Source: Wylensekiella montiformis
GTDB taxonomy: Bacteria; Bacillota; Negativicutes; Selenomonadales; Selenomonadaceae
NCBI RefSeq assembly: GCF_009697385.1
Contig: NZ_VUNL01000012.1
Coordinates: forward strand, 21,362-85,361
DNA length: 64,000 nt
Direction of reading: 5' to 3'
Shown: positions 33,172 through 40,663 of the stretch, piece after piece
Layout: each line of letters opens with the position of its first letter
Numbering within the stretch: the stretch's first letter is position 1
Made by a program: the position numbers and the translations under genes
Notes under the pieces: generated by a model
The model's database searches: none
What the model saw: the letters and a program-made list of their open reading frames with translations, nothing else
What the model was told of the DNA's origin: nothing

Positions 33172-34191
33172 ATGAAAAAATGTATCACATGGTTCAGTCT
33201 GGCCGCATTGGCCGCCGTTTTGCTTCTGCTGGCGGGATGCGGCGGCAGCGGCGGTGCGGAGAAAAGCGTCGCGGTTTCGTTTGCCAATTCTTCTTCCAGC
33301 TGGCAGAAAAACGGGCAGACCATTCAGGAGATGCTGGAAAAAGAAGGCTTCACCGTCGATCTGCAGTTTGCCGATACCGCCGACCAGCAGATTGAACAGA
33401 TAAAAAAACAGATTGCGGCCCATCCGAAATGTCTGGTGATCGGCGCTGTCGACAGCGAGGCACTGACCGATGTTCTCGCGGAAGCCAAAGAGAAGAAAAT
33501 TCCCGTGATTGCTTACGACCGCCTGATTATGAACACCGATGCGGTATCGTATTATGCGGCCTTTGACAACGAAGCCGTCGGCGAGGCCATGGGCGACTAC
33601 ATCGAAGCCGCGCTGAATCTCAAAAGTGGCGCAGGCCCGTTTCGCATGGAAGTCTTTGCCGGAGATCCCGCCGACAACAATGCGCATCTGTTCTTCTCCG
33701 GGGCGATGGACGTTCTGCAGCCCTATATCGACAAGGGACAGCTGATTATCCCTTCCGGTGAACAATCCTTTGAACAGGTCAATACGAAGGGTTGGGAGCC
33801 GAAACGCGCCGGTGAGCGCATGACCCGCTTGCTGAACGGCCCCGATGCGGGACAGCATCTGGATGTGATCCTCTCGCCGAACGACGGCATAGCCGGCGGT
33901 ATCCGCGAGGCGCTGGCCGCGGGCGGCTACACCTCGATGCCGCTTTTGACCGGGCAGGATGCGGAAAGCAAGGCGCTTGAGGCGATCCGCGGCGGGCAGC
34001 AGACGATCACCATCTACAAAGATCCGGAACTGCTCGTGGCCAAGTCTGTCCGCATGATTAAAGCGGTGGTCGAGGGAACCCAGCCGGACATCAACGACGT
34101 CAAATCCTACAACAACGGCGTCATCACCGTACCGGCCTACCTCTGCACGCCGCTGATTATCGACAAAAACAACATCGGCGAAGTCCGGTAA
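33172..34191 (+). CDS. Sugar-binding periplasmic lipoprotein (XylF/ChvE/RbsB type)
   Basis: A 339-residue lipoprotein. The lipobox LLLLAGC gives Cys23 as the lipid-bearing residue. Mature motifs AVSFANSSSSWQKNGQTI, KCLVIGAVDSEALTDVL, IPVIAYDRLI and VILSPNDGIAGGIREAL are typical of the two-lobed sugar-binding family (xylose, ribose, glucose). No permease or ATPase gene follows, and the gene forms an operon with the chemoreceptor 12 bases upstream. I infer that it senses a sugar for chemotaxis, as ChvE and RbsB do for other receptors, rather than serving only transport. The ligand is not predictable by eye. Confidence 0.88.
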   Translation: MKKCITWFSLAALAAVLLLLAGCGGSGGAEKSVAVSFANSSSSWQKNGQTIQEMLEKEGFTVDLQFADTADQQIEQIKKQIAAHPKCLVIGAVDSEALTDVLAEAKEKKIPVIAYDRLIMNTDAVSYYAAFDNEAVGEAMGDYIEAALNLKSGAGPFRMEVFAGDPADNNAHLFFSGAMDVLQPYIDKGQLIIPSGEQSFEQVNTKGWEPKRAGERMTRLLNGPDAGQHLDVILSPNDGIAGGIREALAAGGYTSMPLLTGQDAESKALEAIRGGQQTITIYKDPELLVAKSVRMIKAVVEGTQPDINDVKSYNNGVITVPAYLCTPLIIDKNNIGEVR

Positions 34192-34221
34192 TCATACAGA
34201 AATAAGACTGCGTCAGGCAGC

Positions 34222-34269
34222 AAAAGACATCCCCCGGGAACCGTTACAGGCTCCCGGGGGATGTCTTTT
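34222..34269 (+). terminator. Terminator after the binding-protein gene
   Basis: AAAAGACATCCCCCGGGA (34222-34239) and TCCCGGGGGATGTCTTTT (34252-34269) pair perfectly with a 12-base loop. The T's are inside the arm. It may also act on the convergent cyuA transcript. Confidence 0.85.
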
Positions 34270-34310
34270 CGGAAAGAAGATATGCGCTTCGCTTTGCCAT
34301 TCCCGGCAAA

Positions 34311-34355
34311 ATAGCTTTTCCCCCTAAGGGGGGAGATGGGTGAGCAGAGCAACCC
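34311..34355. repeat. Diverged fragment of the 168-bp repeat
   Basis: AGCTTTTCCCCCTAAGGGGG and the following AGATGGGTGAGCAGAGCAA match the reverse complement of one end of the unit at 8691 (there AGCCTTCCCCCTTGGGGGAA then GGTGGGTGAGCGCAGCGAG). It lies between convergent genes, a usual place for short dispersed palindromic elements. Confidence 0.6.
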
Positions 34356-34393
34356 GAATCGGCATGAAGGCTCAGGGGCTTTTTGGCGTCTGA

Positions 34394-35671
34394 TTACTGG
34401 TCGATCATGATGCGGATGATTTCCTTGTCGGTTTCCTTCATGCCGATTCGGCCCAGCCGGCTGATGTTGCGGATGGTGTTTTCCACGCCTTTGCGGACAA
34501 GACCGTCGCCGTCGTAGAATTGCTGACCGTTGCGGTACATTTCAAATCCGAGGATTCCCGCATCTACGGCTGCGGAGATTTTCGCCGCGCAGGAGGCTTT
34601 TGCTCCGTCGCAGACCATTCCGGATGTGATGGCCAGCGCATTGACGATGGTGTGGACGACGGCATCGTAGCCGCCGCCGTGGAGCCAGGCGATGCCGGCG
34701 CCGGCCCCGGCTCCGGCGCTGACTGCTCCGCAGTAGGCAGACAGGCGGCCGATGCCTTCTTTTTCGTGGAGCGTCACGAGGTTGGAGAGGAGCAGGGCGC
34801 GATAGAGCTGTTCTTTGGAGGCGTGCAGCTCTTTGGCGTATTCGATGACCGGCAGGGAAACGGTCATGCCCTGATTGCCGCTGCCGGAGTTGATGACGAC
34901 GGGCATTTCGCATCCGTTCATGCGGGCGTCTGATCCCGCGGCAGCCCGTGCGCGGGCCCGGATCCGGATATCGGCGCCGTAGGCTTTGAGCAGGACTTTG
35001 CCGATGTTGGCGCCGTAGTCGCGGCGGAGTCCTTCGTCGGCGATGGCTGTGTTGCAGGCGATCTGACGGTCGAGGATTTCCCGGACATCCTCGAGGTCGG
35101 CGGTTTCGGCAAAGTCGTAGATGTCGGCGATGGTCATGCAGTCGTAGTCCGGCTGGCTGTCGCCGGACGGCGTTTCGATTTCTTTTTGAAACAGCAGACT
35201 GCCGTTTCGTGCGATCCGGACAATGTTGGTATGTTCGCCGGCTATCTGCACTTCGGCGGTATCGGCGCCATGTTCTGCCCGGATGCGGATGTCGAGAACG
35301 TGTTCGGTTTCCGCCGCTTCGACCCGGACGTCGGTCCGGGCAAGATAGCCGCGAAGCTGTTCCTTTTCGGCGGCAGATACCTGAGCGAGAACCTGAAGGC
35401 CGGCCGTTTCATCGCCGGCCAGCGCGCCGATGGCCGCCGCCGCTTCGATGCCCTTGCAGCCGTTGGTATTCGGGACGATGACGCTCTTTACATTTTTGAT
35501 GATGTTGCCGCTGGCCGCGATGACGATGCGGTCCGGCAGCTCGCCCAGTACGGCTCTTGCTTTTGCGGCGCCGTAAGCGATGGCGATTGGTTCAGTGCAG
35601 CCCATGGCCGGGATGAGTTCGCGGCGCAGGATTTCCAGATAGGTCTGATAAGTCGGACAGTTTTTGTTCAA
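34394..35671 (-). CDS. cyuA: L-cysteine desulfidase / UPF0597 family
   Basis: A 425-residue UPF0597 protein (YhaM/CyuA family). The N-terminal motif IPAMGCTEPIAIAYGAAKAR and the C-terminal VCDGAKASCAAKISAAVDA carry the cysteines that hold the Fe-S cluster in the family; NSGSGNQGMTVSLPVIEYA is another hallmark. The enzyme breaks cysteine to pyruvate, ammonia and sulfide without PLP. No CyuP-type transporter gene is adjacent. Oxygen-labile Fe-S enzymes of this kind fit an anaerobe. Confidence 0.88.
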   Translation of the reverse strand: MNKNCPTYQTYLEILRRELIPAMGCTEPIAIAYGAAKARAVLGELPDRIVIAASGNIIKNVKSVIVPNTNGCKGIEAAAAIGALAGDETAGLQVLAQVSAAEKEQLRGYLARTDVRVEAAETEHVLDIRIRAEHGADTAEVQIAGEHTNIVRIARNGSLLFQKEIETPSGDSQPDYDCMTIADIYDFAETADLEDVREILDRQIACNTAIADEGLRRDYGANIGKVLLKAYGADIRIRARARAAAGSDARMNGCEMPVVINSGSGNQGMTVSLPVIEYAKELHASKEQLYRALLLSNLVTLHEKEGIGRLSAYCGAVSAGAGAGAGIAWLHGGGYDAVVHTIVNALAITSGMVCDGAKASCAAKISAAVDAGILGFEMYRNGQQFYDGDGLVRKGVENTIRNISRLGRIGMKETDKEIIRIMIDQ

Positions 35672-35779
35672 AAAAATTCCCCTTTTCCTGTTGGATTCAC
35701 GAAATTAGTCATGATATGATTATACTTCGATTGAAGCATCCGTGCAATCCGAAAGAAAAGGGGAAACGGTCCCAGTCCG

Positions 35780-36535
35780 TCAGGCAATCAGATCCTGCAA
35801 AAGATCCGGCAGCTGCAGGGGGAGGATGTTCTCGTCGACGTCCTCCTGCAGGCGGAGCAGGAGCTGCTGGATGATGAGATAGTGACGGAACATTTCCGGC
35901 TGGATGTCCTGATGTCGCAGAATATGGCGCCGCAATTTCTGTTTGGAGCGGTGCAGCGCATTGTCCACGCTTTTGACCGAAACGCCGGTGTCGGTCGCGA
36001 TGGCCTGATAGGATCGGCCGCAGATATAGCACAGGAAGATGCGCAGGTCGAAAGGGGTGAGTTCCTTTTCGACGATGCTGCGGCAGTACCCGTAATCTTC
36101 CTTCATGAGCAGACAGTATTCCGGATTGATGGTTTCATCCGCGCTGCTCAGAATATCCATCAGGGTGTAGTCCCGGCCACTGCCGGCGATCGAGTTGTCC
36201 AGAGAATACGCCTGATTCAGCGGCTGGTGCTTCAGACGCTGCATGGTTTTCAATGCGGTGATGAACTGGCAGCGCACGCAGCGCTGGGCAAATATGGCGA
36301 ACGGGATTCCATGATCCGGATTGTAGTCCCGGACGGCCTTGAAAAAGCCGATTCGTCCTTCCTGAAACAGATCTTCCTGACTGATGGAACAGGAATTATA
36401 CCAGCGCGTCTGTCCCGCGATCATTTTCTGGTAGCGTGCGAACAAAAAAGCCAGCAGGCGGTCGTCCTTGTCCTGCTGGTAACACCGGACCAGTTCCTCA
36501 TCCTTGGCCGAAGCCATCCCATCGTATTGCTTCAA
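35780..36535 (-). CDS. SigH-like sigma-70 family RNA polymerase sigma factor
   Basis: About 251 residues. Region 2 (DRLLAFLFARYQKMIAGQTR, ISQEDLFQEGRIGFFKAVRD) and region 4 (LTPFDLRIFLCYICGRSYQA, VSVKSVDNALHRSKQKLRR) are clear; region 3 is reduced, as in SigH/Spo0H. After region 4 comes a tail of about 50 residues rich in Leu and Gln (HYLIIQQLLLRLQEDVDENI) not seen in Bacillus SigH. I start at TTG 36535: GGGGAGG lies eight bases upstream, and the upstream ATG at 36625 falls inside the promoter. It is a monocistronic alternative sigma factor; its regulon is unknown. Confidence 0.82.
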   Translation of the reverse strand: MKQYDGMASAKDEELVRCYQQDKDDRLLAFLFARYQKMIAGQTRWYNSCSISQEDLFQEGRIGFFKAVRDYNPDHGIPFAIFAQRCVRCQFITALKTMQRLKHQPLNQAYSLDNSIAGSGRDYTLMDILSSADETINPEYCLLMKEDYGYCRSIVEKELTPFDLRIFLCYICGRSYQAIATDTGVSVKSVDNALHRSKQKLRRHILRHQDIQPEMFRHYLIIQQLLLRLQEDVDENILPLQLPDLLQDLIA

Positions 36536-36596
36536 AATACGGGCCTCCCCTTTTTCCTGTGATTTCCCTTTTATCCGTCCCGTTTTAGACAAATTT

Positions 36597-36625
36597 ATCT
36601 TAACATAGCTTTTATGTATTGACAA
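36597..36625 (-). promoter_or_regulatory. Promoter of the sigma factor gene
   Basis: On the minus strand TTGTCA (36625-36620), a 17-base spacer and TAAGAT (36602-36597), giving a leader of about 55 bases to the TTG start. It rules out translation from the ATG at 36625. Confidence 0.65.
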
Positions 36626-36914
36626 TACGACTATCTTCCTGAATTATTTACCGTTTTTTTTTGTCGCAGTGACAGCCATTTGGGCGGGATTTTCTTATGG
36701 ATTTTTAATAAATGATCGCTGCATGGGACAGAGAACTTTTTTATAAGATATCCTCATTTAGGCAAAAAGTCCTAAATTTGTTTTCGCCGGCAACAATTTT
36801 TCAAGAGAAATCGGGGCTTTTTTTGGGGAGGGGGCTTGCGAAATGCGGGTATAGAGGGTAATATCATAAGAAGAAGCAACATGTGTTCGTTAATAATCGG
36901 GGGGAGGCAGTCAG
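36626..36914. other. AT-rich intergenic region before jetD-like gene
   Basis: About 290 bases clearly richer in A and T than the flanking genes (for example ACCGTTTTTTTTTGTCGCAG). No reading frame or clear hairpin. It must hold the jetD-dinB promoter, but no standard -35/-10 pair is convincing. A sharp composition drop next to a defence-type gene can mark an insertion boundary. Confidence 0.4.
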
Positions 36915-38102
36915 ATGGGCGGCAGGTATGATGATGCGCTGAGAAAAAAGTTATCGGGCCAAAAGAAGCTGACGCAGCTGTGGACTGCGGCGCTGGGGCG
37001 GGATGCGGAGCCGTATTCGTATGTTTTGACTCCGCCGTATCCGTTTTCGTCATGGAACCGCCACTTCCGGGAGATGATGGACTGGGCGTCGTTCTGGCGG
37101 CAGCCGGGCGCATGCTGGACGGTGGAGACGCAGACGAAGCGGACGCAGGGCGGGGGACGGCAGCATGATATGCCGGTGCGCGTGCGGTTTGCTTCGGCGA
37201 AGACGGTGCTTCGTTATCTGGGCATGGGCCGGATGCTGGATTGGTTCCGGCCGGTTTACGATGCGATTGCCGGGAAATATCCGGCTTTGTCTGCGGTTTG
37301 CCTGCATTATCGGGAGAATCTGCTGACCGAGGCTGGGCTGGCAGAGAATATGATGCGGCTGGCAGGTTATTTTCAGGGCGCGTACAAAACGGACTGCTAT
37401 CTGCGCGAGATCGATATTCCCGGCGTGGATACGAAGTTTATGGAGAATCATCGGGAACTGACGGCCTCGATCTTTCAGGCGCTTCATCCGGAGCTTTCGT
37501 GCGGCAGTTTCCGGTCGTTTTGCATGGCCCTGCGGATTCGGGAGAAGGCACCGGAGCCGAATATCTATATCCGGTCATTGGATCCGGAGCTGACATTTGG
37601 CGGTATGTCCGGGGCAAAGGTGACGGGGGAGCAACTGGCAAAGCTGGCTGTCCCGGCTCGTCAGGTTTTTGTCGTGGAAAACAAGATCAATGGGATGGTT
37701 TTTCCTTCCGTTCCCGGCAGTCTGGTTTTGTTCGGGGCCGGCAATGGCATCGTCCCGGAGCTTGCGGCTGCGCCATGGCTGCAGCGGATCCAAAGGCTTT
37801 GGTATTGGGGCGATTTGGATCGGGAAGGCTTTGCGATTCTGGCGCGGTTCCGCGGGAAATATCCGCAGGTTCGCTCGTTTCTCATGAGCCGGGAGCTTTT
37901 GGCGCGGTATGCGGATTTTCTGGTGGAGGATACGAGCGCTCCGGGAGCGATGCCGGATGGGCTGACGCCGGCGGAGCAGGCGTGCTGGCAGGCGCTGGAT
38001 GGTGCGGGAAGACTGGAGCAGGAGCGGATTCCGATGCGCGAGGTGACGGAGTTTTTGCGCCGGAATGCGGAGGAAGAGGATATGCGGCGAAGGGAGGGCT
38101 GA
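36915..38102 (+). CDS. Orphan JetD-like protein (DUF3322 + DUF2220/Toprim)
   Basis: A 395-residue protein matching Wadjet subunit JetD in layout. The N-terminal DUF3322 part ends with REIDIPGVDTKFMENHRELT, and the C-terminal DUF2220 Toprim domain has the catalytic Glu255 in VVENKINGMVFP and the D300/D302 pair in YWGDLDREGFAILA; PGSLVLFGAGNG is also typical. JetD is the topoisomerase VI-like nuclease of Wadjet, which cuts plasmids extruded by the SMC-like JetABC. No jetA, jetB or jetC is present: dinB follows after 2 bases and an unrelated sigma factor precedes. The metal-binding residues are intact, so it may be an active nuclease with another partner. Ribosome site GGGGGAGG precedes the ATG. 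Confidence 0.8.
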   Translation: MGGRYDDALRKKLSGQKKLTQLWTAALGRDAEPYSYVLTPPYPFSSWNRHFREMMDWASFWRQPGACWTVETQTKRTQGGGRQHDMPVRVRFASAKTVLRYLGMGRMLDWFRPVYDAIAGKYPALSAVCLHYRENLLTEAGLAENMMRLAGYFQGAYKTDCYLREIDIPGVDTKFMENHRELTASIFQALHPELSCGSFRSFCMALRIREKAPEPNIYIRSLDPELTFGGMSGAKVTGEQLAKLAVPARQVFVVENKINGMVFPSVPGSLVLFGAGNGIVPELAAAPWLQRIQRLWYWGDLDREGFAILARFRGKYPQVRSFLMSRELLARYADFLVEDTSAPGAMPDGLTPAEQACWQALDGAGRLEQERIPMREVTEFLRRNAEEEDMRRREG

Positions 38103-38104
38103 GG

Positions 38105-39277
38105 ATGGAGCGGCTGGTCATGCATGTGGATATGGATGCGTTTTTCGCTTCGGTGGAGCAGCTGGATCATGAGGCATACCGCGGAAAGCCGGTGATCGTC
38201 GGCGGGATGGCGGGGCGCGGCGTCGTGTCTACCTGCTCGTATGAGGCGCGGCGGTATGGCGTCCATTCGGCGATGCCGATGGTGCGCGCGCAGCGGCTCT
38301 GTCCGCAGGGTATCTTTGTGTCGGGGAATTATTCCCGTTACGCGGAGGTTTCGGCGGAAATCTTTTCGATTTTCGCGCGGTATTCGCCGGTGGTGGAGCC
38401 GCTGTCCATCGATGAGGCGTTTTTGGACCTTTCCGGGATGGAGCATATCATGGGGGAGCCGCTGGATTATGCGGTCCGCCTGAAAAAGGAGATTCGGGAG
38501 CGGACCGGGATCGTGGCGTCCGCCGGGATTGCGCCGAATAAGTTTCTGGCTAAGCTGGCTTCGGATTTGGATAAGCCTGATGGACTGGTCCGCATTACGC
38601 CGGAGAATCTGCGGGAGGTGCTGGATCCCCTGCCCGTCGGGCGCATCTGGGGCGTGGGACAGAAGACGGAGGCGCTGCTGCAGAAAACAGGGATCCGGAC
38701 GATCGGCCAGCTTCGCGGCGCGCCGCGGGAGAAGCTGGTTCGCCTTTTTGGGGGAAATCTGGCGGATCATCTGCTGGCACTGGCACATGGACAGGATGAC
38801 CGGCCGGTCGCTCCGCGCGGCCCGGCGAAATCCATCGGCAGGGAGACGACCTTTACCGAGGACCTGCAGACGGCCGATGACGCGCAGCGCGCGCTGCTGG
38901 ATCTTTCCTGCCGCGTCGGCTGGCGGCTGCGCAGGGCCGGCGTAAAGGGGCGGACGATTCAGCTGAAACTGCGCCAGTCGCCGTGGTTCAATACGTATAC
39001 GCGGAGCCGGACGCTGCCGGACGGAACCTGCTATGATGAGGAGATTTACCATACGGTGTGGGATTTGTTTCGCGAGCTGCATATTTACCGGCGCATCCGC
39101 CTGCTGGGGGTGTCGGTTTCCGGATTTGGCGAGAGCGGGGAGATGTCCCTGTTTTCCGATGAGGCGAAGAAAGAGCAGCTTTATGCGGCGGTGGACCGGA
39201 TCCGCCAGCGCTTCGGCGAACAGGGGGTTACCAAGGCACGGCTTCTGCAAGGTTCGCCGGGTAAGAAAAATCGGTGA
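38105..39277 (+). CDS. dinB: DNA polymerase IV (Y-family)
   Basis: A 390-residue Y-family translesion polymerase. Catalytic motifs MHVDMDAFFASVEQLDHEAY and PLSIDEAFLDLSGM, the HhH region PVGRIWGVGQKTEALLQKTG, and the little-finger domain are present. The C-terminal 25 residues are basic, without a clear QLSLF clamp motif; EMSLFSDEAKK may be the clamp-binding site. Its ATG is 2 bases after the jetD-like stop codon and its ribosome site (AAGGGAGGG) lies inside that gene, so the two are coupled. Making the error-prone polymerase together with a DNA-cutting protein is unusual. Confidence 0.95.
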   Translation: MERLVMHVDMDAFFASVEQLDHEAYRGKPVIVGGMAGRGVVSTCSYEARRYGVHSAMPMVRAQRLCPQGIFVSGNYSRYAEVSAEIFSIFARYSPVVEPLSIDEAFLDLSGMEHIMGEPLDYAVRLKKEIRERTGIVASAGIAPNKFLAKLASDLDKPDGLVRITPENLREVLDPLPVGRIWGVGQKTEALLQKTGIRTIGQLRGAPREKLVRLFGGNLADHLLALAHGQDDRPVAPRGPAKSIGRETTFTEDLQTADDAQRALLDLSCRVGWRLRRAGVKGRTIQLKLRQSPWFNTYTRSRTLPDGTCYDEEIYHTVWDLFRELHIYRRIRLLGVSVSGFGESGEMSLFSDEAKKEQLYAAVDRIRQRFGEQGVTKARLLQGSPGKKNR

Positions 39278-39308
39278 GAAAAATCATATACAAAAGTTAT
39301 TCTTCGTG

Positions 39309-39314
39309 TATAAT
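39309..39314 (+). promoter_or_regulatory. -10 box of the molybdenum cofactor operon
   Basis: TATAAT at 39309-39314, 32 bases after the dinB stop codon, with no good -35 box upstream. The transcript would start near 39321 and run into the structured leader. Confidence 0.6.
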
Positions 39315-39320
39315 AGAATA

Positions 39321-39490
39321 AAAGAATGTAACGAAGAACTCCGAGCAAAAATGCCTGTGGCTGCGGCTATGGCATTGCGCCGGGGCTCCGGGGGAAACGC
39401 CGGAACCTTCTGTTTGGAAAAGGGGTATCTCTGAATCAAGAGGCGAAGACTACCCTTTTTGCTGCGGCGGAGGGTAGTCTTTTTTGTTGG
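39321..39490 (+). ncRNA. Moco-type riboswitch with intrinsic terminator
   Basis: The leader has a compact GC-rich structured region (about 39338-39412) with pairs such as ATGCC (from 39350) with GGCAT and a CCGG / CCGG stem closing GGGAAACG; it precedes genes for molybdenum cofactor synthesis, as Moco RNA does. It ends with a terminator, AAGACTACCCT (39446-39456) pairing with AGGGTAGTCTT (39471-39481) plus TTTTT. GAAAAGGGGTA (39416-39426) can pair with TACCCTTTT of the terminator arm, a likely anti-terminator. The Moco assignment rests on context and general layout rather than a scored model. Confidence 0.65.
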
Positions 39491-39593
39491 AATGGCTGAA
39501 ATGTAGATGGATATGGAACCCTGAAACGCGGGGGCGGAGAGATGCCGGCGAATCTTTCCTGCGGGTTCGGGGACAGGATGGAGGCAGAAAACC

Positions 39594-40625
39594 ATGAAGG
39601 AAATCCGAACGGTCGATGCGGCAGGGCAGATCCTTTGTCATGATATTACCCGGATTATCCGCGGCGTGACGAAGGACGCTGTTTTCCGCAAGGGGCATGT
39701 GATTACGGAGGAGGATATTCCCGTGCTGCTGTCGGTGGGCAAGGATCATATCTTTGTCTGGGAAAACGATCCATCGAAGCTGCATGAGAATGAGGCGGCA
39801 CGGATCCTGCAGAGCCTTTGCCAGAACGATTATATGGAAGCATCGGAGCCAAAAGAGGGAAAAATCGAGCTGCGGGCCACGGTGGACGGCGTGTTTCAGG
39901 TGGATGAGGAGCGGTTTGACGCGGTCAATGGGATCGACGAGGTGACGATCGCGACGTTGCCGCAGAATATGCCGGTGCGGGCCGGGACGAAGCTGGCCGG
40001 TATGCGTGTGATCCCGCTGGTCATCGATAAGGAAAAGATGGAGCAGGTCCGGCAGGCGGCGGGAGACCGGCCGCTGCTCCGCCTGAGGCCCTACCGGAAA
40101 AACGTCCGGGTTGGCGTGGTGACGACGGGGACGGAGGTTTTCGAGGGGCGCATCAAAGATACCTTTACGCCAGTCCTCGCCGATAAGCTAAAGGCGTTCG
40201 GACTGAGTATCGAGGAGCACCGCCTGACGGATGATGTGACGGAGCATACGTCAGGCGCCGTCCGCGAGCTGGTGCGCCTTGGGATGGATGTGATTCTCTG
40301 TACGGGCGGGATGAGCGTGGATCCGGACGACCGCACACCGGCCGCGATCCGCGATGCCGGCGCAGAGATCGTGACGTATGGCGCGCCCGTGCTCCCGGGA
40401 GCAATGTTCCTGCTGGGGTATATCCGTCAGGATGATCGGACGGTCGCCGTCATGGGCCTGCCGGGATGCGTGATGTACAATGACCGGACGATTTTTGACC
40501 TCGTTCTGCCGCGTGTGATTGCAGGCGAGATGCTCACCCGCCGCGAGATTCGCCGTTTCGGTATCGGCGGCCTTTGCATGGGCTGCAGGGTATGCCATTA
40601 TCCGGTCTGCGGGTTTCAGCATTGA
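39594..40625 (+). CDS. MoeA-like molybdopterin-binding protein with cysteine-rich tail
   Basis: A 343-residue protein with a MoCF_biosynth (MoaB/Mog) domain in the middle (about 165-315: VRVGVVTTGTEVFEGRIKD, LGMDVILCTGGMSVDPDDRT, VLPGAMFLLGYI). The N-terminal part differs from MoeA. The last 20 residues have four cysteines, CMGCRVCHYPVC, a likely metal or Fe-S site. It is the first gene after the riboswitch, 38 bases before moeA. It likely helps insert Mo or W into molybdopterin; a second, MoeA-like step is covered by the next gene. Confidence 0.85.
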   Translation: MKEIRTVDAAGQILCHDITRIIRGVTKDAVFRKGHVITEEDIPVLLSVGKDHIFVWENDPSKLHENEAARILQSLCQNDYMEASEPKEGKIELRATVDGVFQVDEERFDAVNGIDEVTIATLPQNMPVRAGTKLAGMRVIPLVIDKEKMEQVRQAAGDRPLLRLRPYRKNVRVGVVTTGTEVFEGRIKDTFTPVLADKLKAFGLSIEEHRLTDDVTEHTSGAVRELVRLGMDVILCTGGMSVDPDDRTPAAIRDAGAEIVTYGAPVLPGAMFLLGYIRQDDRTVAVMGLPGCVMYNDRTIFDLVLPRVIAGEMLTRREIRRFGIGGLCMGCRVCHYPVCGFQH

Positions 40626-40663
40626 GCGGCTGTGCGCCTGAGACGGTGAAGAGGAGGGCAAGT

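Noticed and set aside
36915..38102. Complete Wadjet system
   Set aside because: Only the JetD-type gene is present; no SMC-like JetC, JetA or JetB frame lies on either side.
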